Assembly: GCA_017645485.1 (NCBI GenBank)
Contig: JAGCOI010000140.1
Location: 1 to 5,489, forward strand
DNA from: Alphaproteobacteria bacterium
GTDB taxonomy: Bacteria > Pseudomonadota > Alphaproteobacteria > RF32 > CAG-239
Length of the DNA: 5,489 bases
Reading direction: 5' to 3'
A model generated the notes under the pieces. That model searched no databases. It had not been told where the DNA came from and saw nothing but the letters and a program-made list of their open reading frames with translations. Made by a program: the position numbers and the translations under genes. Shown piece after piece: positions 1 through 5,489 of the stretch. Every line of letters starts with the position of its first letter. Position 1 is the first letter of the stretch.

Positions 1-6
1 GCCGTT

Positions 7-34
7 TTGAAATATTTATAATTATCTGTATAAA
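7..34 (+). promoter_or_regulatory. Probable sigma70-type promoter of the cstA gene
   Basis: A -35-like hexamer TTGAAA (7-12, five of six matches to TTGACA) is separated by 16 bases from a -10-like hexamer TATAAA (29-34, five of six matches to TATAAT). Transcription would begin near 40-43, giving a leader of about 90 nt before the cstA start codon. The region is AT-rich, so chance matches are a risk, but this is the best-matching and best-spaced pair I found in the window and it sits where a promoter is needed. It is a prediction from motif only. Confidence 0.5.
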
Positions 35-64
35 CGATAGGGGTTTTAAATTAAAAAAATATTT

Positions 65-84
65 GCCAAACAGGGATATTTGGC
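65..84 (+). promoter_or_regulatory. Leader hairpin with CsrA/RsmA-like binding site in its loop
   Basis: GCCAAA (65-70) and TTTGGC (79-84) are perfect inverted repeats that would form a 6-bp stem in the cstA leader, with the 8-nt loop CAGGGATA (71-78). A T64-G85 wobble could extend it. The 12 bases 68-79 match the published CsrA SELEX consensus RUACARGGAUGU at 10 positions, and the critical GGA (74-76) is unpaired in the loop, as CsrA prefers. A second GGA (116-118) lies in the cstA ribosome-binding site, 42 nt further on. E. coli CsrA represses cstA by blocking its ribosome-binding site, so the arrangement is sensible here. Whether this organism has CsrA cannot be seen in the window. Alternatively, the hairpin is fortuitous or a remnant of an upstream terminator. 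Confidence 0.35.
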
Positions 85-130
85 GTAGGGTTGTTTTAAA
101 TAAATTTCAAAAAAAGGACTTTATAAAAAA

Positions 131-1537
131 ATGGCGATATTTTTTCTTTCTCTCATACTGTTGATTTTAGGATATGTGATATACGGCCTTATTGTTGAAA
201 AAATTTTTGCGATACATCCCGAGCATCAAACACCTGCCATAACGTATGCCGATGGGGTGGATTATATGCCGCTTGCGCCATGGCGCGTGTTTTTGATTCA
301 ATTTTTAAATATTGCCGGTCTCGGTCCGGTTTTCGGGGCAATTTTGGGCGCTTTATACGGTCCGGTGTGTTTGTTTTGGATTGTTTTGGGCTCTATTTTT
401 GCAGGCGGCGTGCACGATTATTTATCGGGTATGATTTCGATGTGTTATCGCGGGCGTACGCTCTCTTATTTTATTGAAATTTTTTTGGGTAAAAAATTTT
501 GCGTTTTCTTTTTGATTAGTTTGGTGGTGCTTCTTTTGCTTGTCGGTTCGATTTTTGCAAAAACGCCGGCGGCGATGCTGTCATCACTTATCGGCATGGA
601 TTTTGTTTGGTGGCTTTTGATTATTTTTGCTTATTACTTTTTAGCAACACTGTTGCCGATAGATAAAGTTGTGGGGCATTTATATCCGTTTTTTGCCGCC
701 GCGTTACTGCTTGCAACAGTTTTGTTGATAGGGGCTTTATTTGTGAACGGTTATGAATTTTATCCGAATTTACATATTCTAAATCAAAATCCGAACGGCA
801 AACCGATTTTTCCTTTAATGTTTATTACAATTGCCTGTGGTGCTTTGAGCGGATTTCATGCAACCCAATCGCCGATGATGGCAAGATGCCTTACAAACGA
901 AAAATACGGCCGGCCGATTTTTTATGGTGCCATGATTTTGGAAGGTGTTGTGGCGCTTGTGTGGGCAACGCTTGCTATTGCCTTTTTTCATGGTACGGGA
1001 GGCTTAAATGAAGCTTTGGGAGCAACAGGTAATGCCGGAAAGGTTGTTGCCGAAATATCTGACGGATTGCTCGGATCGTTCGGGAAATTTTTAACGGTAA
1101 CGGCTATTGTTTTGCTTGCCATTACCTCCGGCGATACGGCCCTGCGTTCGGCCAGACTTTCGCTTGCCGATTTTTTCAAAATAAAACAGCAGAAAATCAG
1201 AAACAGGCTGTTTCTCAGTGTGATGATTTTTGCATGCGCGATGGCCATGGCTTTTATTGATTTAAATAAAATCTGGCTTTATTTCGGGTGGACAAACCAA
1301 ATGCTTGCTACAATTATGCTTTGGGTTGGGGCTTTATATTTGAAGCACAAAAAGCGCTTTTATCTGATTGCTTTGCTGCCGGCTTTGTTTATGACGGCGG
1401 TTTGCGGTACATATTTCGGCTATTCGGAACTGATGCTTAAACAAAATTTAGAGACCTCCGTTATTATCGGGATTGTGATTATGCTTGGCATTGCGGTATG
1501 GTTCTTTTCGGCATCAAAATACCACACAAAACATTAA
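131..1537 (+). CDS. cstA: CstA-family carbon starvation protein, short form (inner-membrane peptide/pyruvate transporter)
   Basis: This 468-residue, strongly hydrophobic protein has many membrane segments. Family hallmarks appear in order: TPA with DGVDY at 35-45; QFLNIAGLGPVFGAILG at 57-73; GGVHDY at 92-97; GALSGFHATQSPMMARC at 237-253; FYGAMILEG at 264-272; ITSGDTALRSARLSLAD at 331-347; and FGWTNQMLA at 385-393. Characterised relatives (E. coli CstA and BtsT) import peptides or pyruvate across the inner membrane when carbon is scarce; the substrate here is inferred. It is much shorter than E. coli CstA (about 700 residues) but contains all these central blocks and ends naturally, so I read it as the short subfamily rather than a truncation. 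The ATG follows an AAGGA site (114-118) with a rather long 12-nt spacer. The gene has its own likely promoter and leader hairpin. Its stop overlaps the stop of the convergent lipoprotein gene. Confidence 0.9.
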   Translation: MAIFFLSLILLILGYVIYGLIVEKIFAIHPEHQTPAITYADGVDYMPLAPWRVFLIQFLNIAGLGPVFGAILGALYGPVCLFWIVLGSIFAGGVHDYLSGMISMCYRGRTLSYFIEIFLGKKFCVFFLISLVVLLLLVGSIFAKTPAAMLSSLIGMDFVWWLLIIFAYYFLATLLPIDKVVGHLYPFFAAALLLATVLLIGALFVNGYEFYPNLHILNQNPNGKPIFPLMFITIACGALSGFHATQSPMMARCLTNEKYGRPIFYGAMILEGVVALVWATLAIAFFHGTGGLNEALGATGNAGKVVAEISDGLLGSFGKFLTVTAIVLLAITSGDTALRSARLSLADFFKIKQQKIRNRLFLSVMIFACAMAMAFIDLNKIWLYFGWTNQMLATIMLWVGALYLKHKKRFYLIALLPALFMTAVCGTYFGYSELMLKQNLETSVIIGIVIMLGIAVWFFSASKYHTKH

Positions 1538-1971
1538 GGCCGATAAATAACCTTATCGCCGATTTTAACGGTATGTTTTTGAACTTCACCCGCATTTAAT
1601 TCAACAACGGCCGCAACTTTTTGTTTGGTCGGACTGATGATTTTTAAGCTTAAAGGTTCGGTGTTTTGGGCAATGCCGATGATTTGACCGGACGAATTGA
1701 TAAAAAGCATGTCAAGCGAAATGAATGTGTTTTTCATCCACATGGCAACGGGTTGGGGATGTGAATTATCAAACAAAAATAACATACCGCTGTTTTTATC
1801 TAAGTGTTTGCGGTACATCAGCCCTTTTATCATTTCTTCTTTTGTGGAGGCAATTTCAACATAATAAGTGATGTTGCCGTTTGATGTTTGAATAGTAAGC
1901 GGTTTTAAGTCTTTTTTTAAACAGGATATCAGTAAAAATACAAGACCTAAAACATATATCCGTTTTGACAT
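1534..1971 (-). CDS. DUF192 domain lipoprotein
   Basis: This 145-residue protein starts with a short basic end (SKR), a hydrophobic stretch (5-16) and a lipobox LISC ending at Cys17, so it should be processed by signal peptidase II and lipid-anchored. The residue after Cys is Leu, not Asp, which by the E. coli rule suggests sorting to the outer membrane. The rest is one DUF192 domain with its usual blocks: GLMYR (50-54), GMLFLF (62-67), MWMKNT (77-82), LDMLFI (86-91), VVELNAG (122-128) and GDKV (138-141). The family is widespread, often exported, and has no agreed biochemical function, so none is assigned. The ATG is fixed by a strong AAGGAG site (1978-1983 on this strand) with a 6-nt spacer. 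The gene is transcribed towards cstA and away from recJ, and the cstA overlap is limited to the stop codons. Confidence 0.9.
   Translation of the reverse strand: MSKRIYVLGLVFLLISCLKKDLKPLTIQTSNGNITYYVEIASTKEEMIKGLMYRKHLDKNSGMLFLFDNSHPQPVAMWMKNTFISLDMLFINSSGQIIGIAQNTEPLSLKIISPTKQKVAAVVELNAGEVQKHTVKIGDKVIYRP
1541..1558. other. Small inverted repeat just past the cstA stop
   Basis: CGATAA (1541-1546) and TTATCG (1553-1558) form a 6-bp inverted repeat with a 6-nt loop, starting 4 nt after the cstA stop codon and lying inside the last codons of the DUF192 gene. On the + strand it is followed by CCGATTTT, a poor U-tract, so it is at best a weak terminator for cstA. No better terminator is visible between the two convergent genes. 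It could be chance, because the bases also encode the conserved GDKV end of the lipoprotein. Confidence 0.2.
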
Positions 1972-1993
1972 TGTAAACTCCTTGTTTTTTTTG

Positions 1994-2003
1994 TGTTATA
2001 ACA
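1994..2003. promoter_or_regulatory. Palindromic extended -10 element in the divergent intergenic region
   Basis: TGTTATAACA is a perfect 10-bp palindrome. Because of the symmetry, each strand reads TG-N-TATAAC, an extended -10 motif. On the minus strand this predicts transcription starting near 1988, leaving a short leader that just includes the AAGGAG site of the DUF192 gene. On the plus strand it predicts a start near 2009 and a leader of about 90 nt before recJ. No convincing -35 hexamer is present on either side, which an extended -10 can tolerate. A regulator operator is the other possibility. The rest of the 128-bp gap (1972-2099) is T- and A-rich, with nothing else I can name. Confidence 0.35.
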
Positions 2004-2088
2004 TGCGACTTGTAAAAATTGATTTAAAAACTTTCTTTTTTCGTTGTTTTTGAAAGATGAGTGTGTCAAAATGCAAAAAGTGTTTAAC

Positions 2089-2092
2089 GGAG
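2089..2092 (+). promoter_or_regulatory. Ribosome-binding site deciding the GTG start of recJ
   Basis: GGAG at 2089-2092 lies 7 nt before GTG at 2100. An in-frame stop (TAA, 2085-2087) lies just upstream, and no other ATG, GTG or TTG in this frame falls between it and 2100. The GTG is therefore the earliest possible start, and it is well placed for this site. Confidence 0.65.
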
Positions 2093-2099
2093 AAATTGT

Positions 2100-3860
2100 G
2101 TGCAAAACGGTGCGCTTTCTATTTTAGGGCAGAAATGGCTGTATCAGACGGCAGATGAAAAAGAAATCGAGTTTTTAAAACAACAGCTCGGATTGCCGTA
2201 TGCTTTGTGTCGCATACTTGTTGCACGGGGCGTGAGTGCGGAAAATGCCGAGAATTTTTTAAATCCGAAAATTCAAAAACTGATGCCGGATCCTTCTTGT
2301 TTGAAGGATATGGATAAGACGGCCTCTTTTTTGGCTGATGTGGTTGAAAACAAAGAAAAAACAGGTATTATCGGTGATTATGATGTGGACGGCGCCACAT
2401 CTTCCGCATTGCTTAAAAAGTATTTGGCTTTTTTTGGTATAGATGTTGTTGTTCATATTCCGGAAAGAGATGAGGGATATGGTCCGAATAAGGCTGCGTT
2501 TGATGAATTTGAGGCATCGGGCATTCGTGCCCTTGTGACAACCGATTGCGGTACAACGGCTTTTGATGCTTTGGAAGAAGCTGTCAATCGAGGCTTTAAG
2601 ATTGCGGTTATTGATCACCATGAAGCCGAAACAAGATTGCCGAAAGTTTTGGCGGTTGTTAATCCGAAACGTTTAGATGAAAAAAACGATTATCCTTATT
2701 TAAGATTTTTGGCCGCGGTCGGTGTTGTGTTTTTGGTTCTTGCGGCAACAAATCGCGAACTGACGAAAAGAGGTTTTTTTGAAAATCATGAAAAACCGGA
2801 TTTGATGGGTATGCTTGATTTGGTTGCGCTCGGAACGGTGTGCGATGTGGTGCCGCTTTTGGGTTTAAACAGGGCATACGTTACGCAAGGTTTGAAAATT
2901 ATATCGCAACGTTCGAATTTAGGTTTGACGACTTTAATTGACAATGCCGGTGTGCATGAACGGCCGACAACATACCATTTGGGATATGTTTTGGGGCCGA
3001 GAATTAATGCGGGCGGCAGAGTGGGTGTTGCTTCAATCGGACATAAGTTGTTGTGTACGGATAGTCCTCAGGAAGCACTTGAACTGGCAAAGCAATTAAA
3101 TGAGTTTAATGTGATGCGGAAAGATATTGAAGCGCATGTTTTAACGGAAGCCATTGAGCAAATAGAAAAAGCACCGAGCAAATATCCGATAGCTTTTGCT
3201 TTTAATCGGGGCTGGCATCAGGGGGTTGTCGGTATTGTGGCCGGAAAATTAAAAGAGCGCTATCATGTGCCTTCATTTGTGATGAGTGTGGAAGAAGATG
3301 AAGTTAAGGGATCGGCCCGCTCGGTAACGGGTGTTGATTTAGGGGCGCTTATTATGTGTGCCAAAGAAAAAGGCGTGATTAAAAACGGCGGCGGACATAT
3401 GATGGCGGCGGGTTTTTCTTTGGATGAGAGCAAAATAGAAGATTTTCGAACATTTGTCGGTGAATATATTAAATCAAAACTGCCTGATGAAGAGCTTGTG
3501 CCGACAATCTTTTTTGATGCGGTGTTAAGCTTTGAGGGTGCAACACTTGATTTGGCCGAAAAGTTTAATATGCTTGCGCCTTTCGGCGCGGATAATCCCG
3601 AACCGAAGGTCGTGCTTGAAAATATTAAAATTATAAAACCGACGGTGGTCGGCGACGGTCATGTGCGCTGTGCAATTAAAGCAGATTGTGCATCAGGTTC
3701 TTTGAAGGCAATTTGTTTTAAGTGCGTGGATAATGCACTCGGTGCAGCGCTTTTAAATGCCGAAGATAAACATTTTGATGCGCTCGGCACATTGCGTGTT
3801 GATGAATGGATGAGCAATAAAACGATACAATTTACAATTGAAGATTTAATGGAGAGATAA
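2100..3860 (+). CDS. recJ: Single-stranded-DNA-specific 5'-3' exonuclease RecJ
   Basis: RecJ degrades single-stranded DNA from the 5' end in the cytoplasm, using metal ions, in RecF-pathway recombination, mismatch repair and fork processing. At 586 residues it is full length (E. coli RecJ is about 577). The DHH phosphoesterase core is intact: DYDVDG (93-98), TTDCG (147-151), the DHH triad (172-174) and CDVVP with Asp249 (248-252). The linker and DHHA1 part show RINAGGR (301-307), GWHQGVVGIVAGKL (371-384), GSARS (404-408) and GGGHMMAAG (430-438). The carboxy-terminal OB-like domain begins with PFGADNPEP (494-502). All expected metal-binding residues are present, so it should be active. It starts with GTG, preceded by GGAG. 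Its stop abuts the ATG of the DUF502 gene, which implies a shared transcript. The only promoter candidate upstream is the palindromic element near 1994. Confidence 0.96.
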   Translation: MQNGALSILGQKWLYQTADEKEIEFLKQQLGLPYALCRILVARGVSAENAENFLNPKIQKLMPDPSCLKDMDKTASFLADVVENKEKTGIIGDYDVDGATSSALLKKYLAFFGIDVVVHIPERDEGYGPNKAAFDEFEASGIRALVTTDCGTTAFDALEEAVNRGFKIAVIDHHEAETRLPKVLAVVNPKRLDEKNDYPYLRFLAAVGVVFLVLAATNRELTKRGFFENHEKPDLMGMLDLVALGTVCDVVPLLGLNRAYVTQGLKIISQRSNLGLTTLIDNAGVHERPTTYHLGYVLGPRINAGGRVGVASIGHKLLCTDSPQEALELAKQLNEFNVMRKDIEAHVLTEAIEQIEKAPSKYPIAFAFNRGWHQGVVGIVAGKLKERYHVPSFVMSVEEDEVKGSARSVTGVDLGALIMCAKEKGVIKNGGGHMMAAGFSLDESKIEDFRTFVGEYIKSKLPDEELVPTIFFDAVLSFEGATLDLAEKFNMLAPFGADNPEPKVVLENIKIIKPTVVGDGHVRCAIKADCASGSLKAICFKCVDNALGAALLNAEDKHFDALGTLRVDEWMSNKTIQFTIEDLMER

Positions 3861-4541
3861 ATGAGCAAAAAAAATAAAAAAGAAAAAAAACCATCGCTTC
3901 TTGCACGTTTTTTGAGTAAAATCAAAACGTATCTTTTTACCGGTATTTTGGTGACGGCACCGGTCGGGATGACGTTTTATATTGCCTATAAGTTGATTAT
4001 TTACATCGATAAATGGTCGAATGCGATTGTTCCGCCGAGATTTCGTTTCAGCGAATTTTTAAATGTGGACATTCCGGGACTCGGTGTTGTGGTGATTGTC
4101 AGTGCACTGATTTTTATCGGTATGTTTACAACAGGGTATGTCGGACGTTTTTTTGTGCGTTTGGGCGAAAAAATCTTATCGAAAATGCCTTTTATTTCAA
4201 GTGTTTACAATTTATTAAAGCAAGTTTTTGAAACGTTTTTTTCGGGCAAAAAACAATCTTTTAATCAGGTTGTTTTGCTTGAATATCCGAGAAAAGGTAT
4301 ATGGATTTTAGGTTTTGTCAGTTCTAAAACCGACGGCGAGGTGAGCAAACATATAGACGGGAAAGTGTTAAATGTTTTTATACCCACCACGCCGAACCCG
4401 ACTTCCGGTTTTTTGATTTTTGTGCCTGAAAAAGATGTGATTAAGCTCAAAATGTCGGTAGAAGACGGATTGAAGTTTGTGATTTCGTGCGGTATTGTTA
4501 TGCCCGAAAAAGAAGTGGCAAAATTAAAGAAAAAGAAATGA
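3861..4541 (+). CDS. DUF502 family inner-membrane protein
   Basis: This 226-residue protein has a very basic start (ten of the first 24 residues are Lys or Arg), two membrane segments (about 24-47 and 73-95) and a soluble carboxy-terminal half. DUF502 marks are clear: TGILVTAPVGMTFYI (27-41), IPGLG (71-75), MPFISSVYNLLKQ (109-121), EYPRKGIWILGFV (141-153), the signature PTTPNPTSGF (175-184), and a tail with MSVEDGLKFVISCG (198-211). The family occurs in many bacteria and in plants (the COV1/LCV proteins) and has no established biochemical role, so none is assigned. The basic start suggests a cytoplasmic amino terminus. The ATG directly follows the recJ stop, and its ribosome-binding site GGAGAG (3851-3856) is inside recJ, indicating co-transcription and possible translational coupling. 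The first codons contain three runs of 6 to 8 A. Confidence 0.92.
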   Translation: MSKKNKKEKKPSLLARFLSKIKTYLFTGILVTAPVGMTFYIAYKLIIYIDKWSNAIVPPRFRFSEFLNVDIPGLGVVVIVSALIFIGMFTTGYVGRFFVRLGEKILSKMPFISSVYNLLKQVFETFFSGKKQSFNQVVLLEYPRKGIWILGFVSSKTDGEVSKHIDGKVLNVFIPTTPNPTSGFLIFVPEKDVIKLKMSVEDGLKFVISCGIVMPEKEVAKLKKKK

Positions 4542-4553
4542 TTTTTTTAATTT
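4521..4553 (+). terminator. A/U-only hairpin over the DUF502 stop codon (doubtful terminator)
   Basis: Bases 4521-4532 pair with 4542-4553 to give a 12-bp stem (eleven A-U pairs and one G-U) and a 9-nt loop that contains the TGA stop (4539-4541). It lacks the GC-rich stem of a standard intrinsic terminator. The nearest later T-run (4560-4564) is 6 nt past the stem. The T-run 4542-4548 is part of the stem itself. It could slow transcription, mark an RNA processing site or be a chance product of AT-rich sequence. Confidence 0.2.
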
Positions 4554-4572
4554 ATGCTGTTTTTCGAAAGTG

Positions 4573-4602
4573 TTAAGAAAAAAGAGAGAATAATTTTATA
4601 TT
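4573..4602 (+). promoter_or_regulatory. Weak promoter candidate ahead of yidC
   Basis: TTAAGA (4573-4578) and TATATT (4597-4602) are 18 bases apart and match the -35 and -10 consensus at four and five positions. Transcription would start near 4609, about 70 nt before yidC. The -10 overlaps a small inverted repeat, AGAATA/TATTCT (4587-4604). In AT-rich DNA such a match is common, so this is only a candidate. The rest of the 136-bp gap (4542-4677) shows no gene; rpmH and rnpA, which often sit beside yidC, are not in it. Confidence 0.2.
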
Positions 4603-4677
4603 CTTGCTTTAGTGCTTGCGTTTCGTAAATTTTTAGATTAAAAAGACATCAATTTTTAATTGTCATGGATTTGAAAA

Positions 4678-5489
4678 ATGAAACAAGAAACAAAAAATTT
4701 ATATACGGCAATCATTTTATCGTTTTTGATTATTTTCGCCGTAAATCATTTTTTTGCGCCGACACGTACATCTGAGGTTGGCTTAAAAGATGAGACCAAA
4801 CAAACGCAAAACGTGCCGGTTGTTGAAAAAGCCGAAATCGGTATGAAACCTGAAGTTATGCCCTTAAATGAGGTGCTTGAAAAAGACGGTCGCATCAAAA
4901 TTGAAACGCCCGCGTTAAACGGCAGTATTCGTCTTAAAGGGGCACGATTTGATTTTTTAAATTTGAAAAAATATAAGCAAACGCTTGAAAATGACAGTCC
5001 GAATGTGGAACTTTTAAGGCCCGTCGGTACGGAAAATCCGTATTTTGCAGAGTTCGGTTTTTTAGCAACAAATCCTTCATTGGTGCCAAACAGTGAAACA
5101 CTATGGCAGGCGGATAATTTATCTTTAACGCCGAAAACACCCGTGACACTGACTTTTAACAATGGTGCCGGTGTGGTGTTTTCGCGTCGAATTTCGATTG
5201 ATGAAAATTATTTAATGACAATTTCGGATACCGTGAAAAATAATACGGAGAACTTTTTTGAATTTTATCCTTACGGGCGTATTAACCGTGTTTATGATCC
5301 GAAACAAAACACGCGAAGTGTTGTACATGAAGGCTTTACCGGCGTGATTGACGGCGTTTCGAAAGAAATAAGGGTAACCGATGTTAAGGAAAATGCACCG
5401 AAAATGTTTGAGGGTAAAAATTCATGGCTCGGTTTTTCGGACAGATATTGGTTTACGGCTTTTATTTTAGATGATGATTCGAATAATAC
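4678..5489 (+). CDS. yidC: Membrane protein insertase YidC, 5' part (cut by the window edge)
   Basis: YidC inserts and folds inner-membrane proteins, alone or with SecYEG. The first 270 codons are present and open to the right edge, with two more bases. They show the first membrane segment (about 9-27, ending FFAP), a polar linker (about 28-70), and most of the periplasmic P1 domain: IETPALNGSIRLKGARFD (75-92), ELLRPVG (111-117), PYFAEFGF (121-128), TPKTPVTLTF (151-160), NGAG (162-165), VVHEGFTGVIDG (215-226) and WLGFSDRYW (250-258). The long P1 domain is the Gram-negative form, and the motif wording looks alphaproteobacterial. The conserved catalytic membrane segments lie beyond the window and cannot be checked. 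The ATG is the first possible start, because an in-frame TGA lies at 4672-4674. The ribosome-binding site is weak (GGAT, 4667-4670). Confidence 0.95.
   Translation, partial: MKQETKNLYTAIILSFLIIFAVNHFFAPTRTSEVGLKDETKQTQNVPVVEKAEIGMKPEVMPLNEVLEKDGRIKIETPALNGSIRLKGARFDFLNLKKYKQTLENDSPNVELLRPVGTENPYFAEFGFLATNPSLVPNSETLWQADNLSLTPKTPVTLTFNNGAGVVFSRRISIDENYLMTISDTVKNNTENFFEFYPYGRINRVYDPKQNTRSVVHEGFTGVIDGVSKEIRVTDVKENAPKMFEGKNSWLGFSDRYWFTAFILDDDSNN

Noticed and set aside
59..104. Short direct repeats in the cstA leader (ATATTTG at 59-65 and 76-82; GTTTTAAAT-like at 43-51 and 92-100)
   Set aside because: They are short, AT-rich and explainable by composition. There are too few copies to call an operator array or a repeat element.
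988..1248. Minus-strand open frame of 86 codons inside cstA
   Set aside because: It lies wholly opposite conserved CstA motifs (the FHGTGG to ITSGDTALRSAR region), has low-complexity content and matches no family I recognise. It is a shadow of the real gene.
2259..2621. Minus-strand open frame of 120 codons opposite recJ
   Set aside because: It runs opposite the catalytic DYDVDG and DHH blocks of recJ and shows no domain features or ribosome-binding site of note.
4587..4604. AGAATA/TATTCT inverted repeat before yidC as a terminator
   Set aside because: The stem is only 6 bp, A/U-dominated, and not followed by a U-run, so it does not qualify as an intrinsic terminator.
4542..4677. Possible rpmH, rnpA or small RNA gene in the gap before yidC
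   Set aside because: No frame shows the ribosomal protein L34 or RNase P protein signatures, and no stable GC-containing structure is visible in this AT-rich gap.
4665..4772. ATG at 4665 as an alternative start for yidC
   Set aside because: It is in a different frame from YidC and meets a stop (TGA) after about 35 codons. The YidC frame has TGA at 4672-4674, so ATG 4678 is the start.
4746..5162. Minus-strand open frame of 138 codons opposite yidC
   Set aside because: The plus strand here encodes clear YidC P1 motifs, and the minus translation is Ser/Phe-rich with no recognisable domain, as expected for an antisense shadow.

Overview
This window looks like ordinary chromosomal DNA from a Gram-negative bacterium, most likely a low-GC alphaproteobacterium. 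The taxonomy is inferred from three things: the style of the YidC periplasmic domain (a GARFD...Y, ELLRP-G, YFAEFGF, PVTLTF-NG-G sequence of blocks that I associate with alphaproteobacterial YidC), the RecJ amino-terminal style (G-KW..., LPDPS-like 'MPDPS', 'LKDMD'), and moderately AT-rich DNA (about 40% GC by eye). I see no mobile element, tRNA, rRNA, CRISPR array or phage gene, and no sign of a new multi-gene system. The window is packed with housekeeping-type genes, and no gap exceeds about 140 bases.

Layout, left to right. Positions 1-130 hold a good sigma70-type promoter (7-34) and a leader of about 90 nt with a small hairpin (65-84). The hairpin loop carries a sequence very close to the published CsrA/RsmA binding consensus. 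Next comes a short-form CstA-family peptide/pyruvate transporter (131-1537, +). It converges on a DUF192 lipoprotein gene (1534-1971, -), and the two stop codons share a TTAA palindrome. The 128-bp divergent gap 1972-2099 holds a perfect 10-bp palindrome, TGTTATAACA, that reads as an extended -10 element on both strands. Then recJ (2100-3860, +, GTG start) is followed with no spacer by a DUF502 membrane protein (3861-4541, +). After a 136-bp gap with an A/U-only hairpin and a weak promoter candidate comes the 5' part of yidC (4678 to the window end, +), which is cut off by the right edge.

How the genes relate. recJ and the DUF502 gene look like a two-gene operon: the second gene's ribosome-binding site lies inside the last codons of recJ. 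yidC may be read through from them or have its own promoter. cstA and the lipoprotein gene are separate transcription units pointing at each other. On the + strand G exceeds C even inside the minus-strand lipoprotein gene, so the + strand is probably the leading strand and four of the five genes run with replication.

The observation most worth following up is the CsrA-like hairpin upstream of cstA, because cstA mRNA is a known CsrA target in Escherichia coli. The other findings concern expression signals and gene architecture and are modest.
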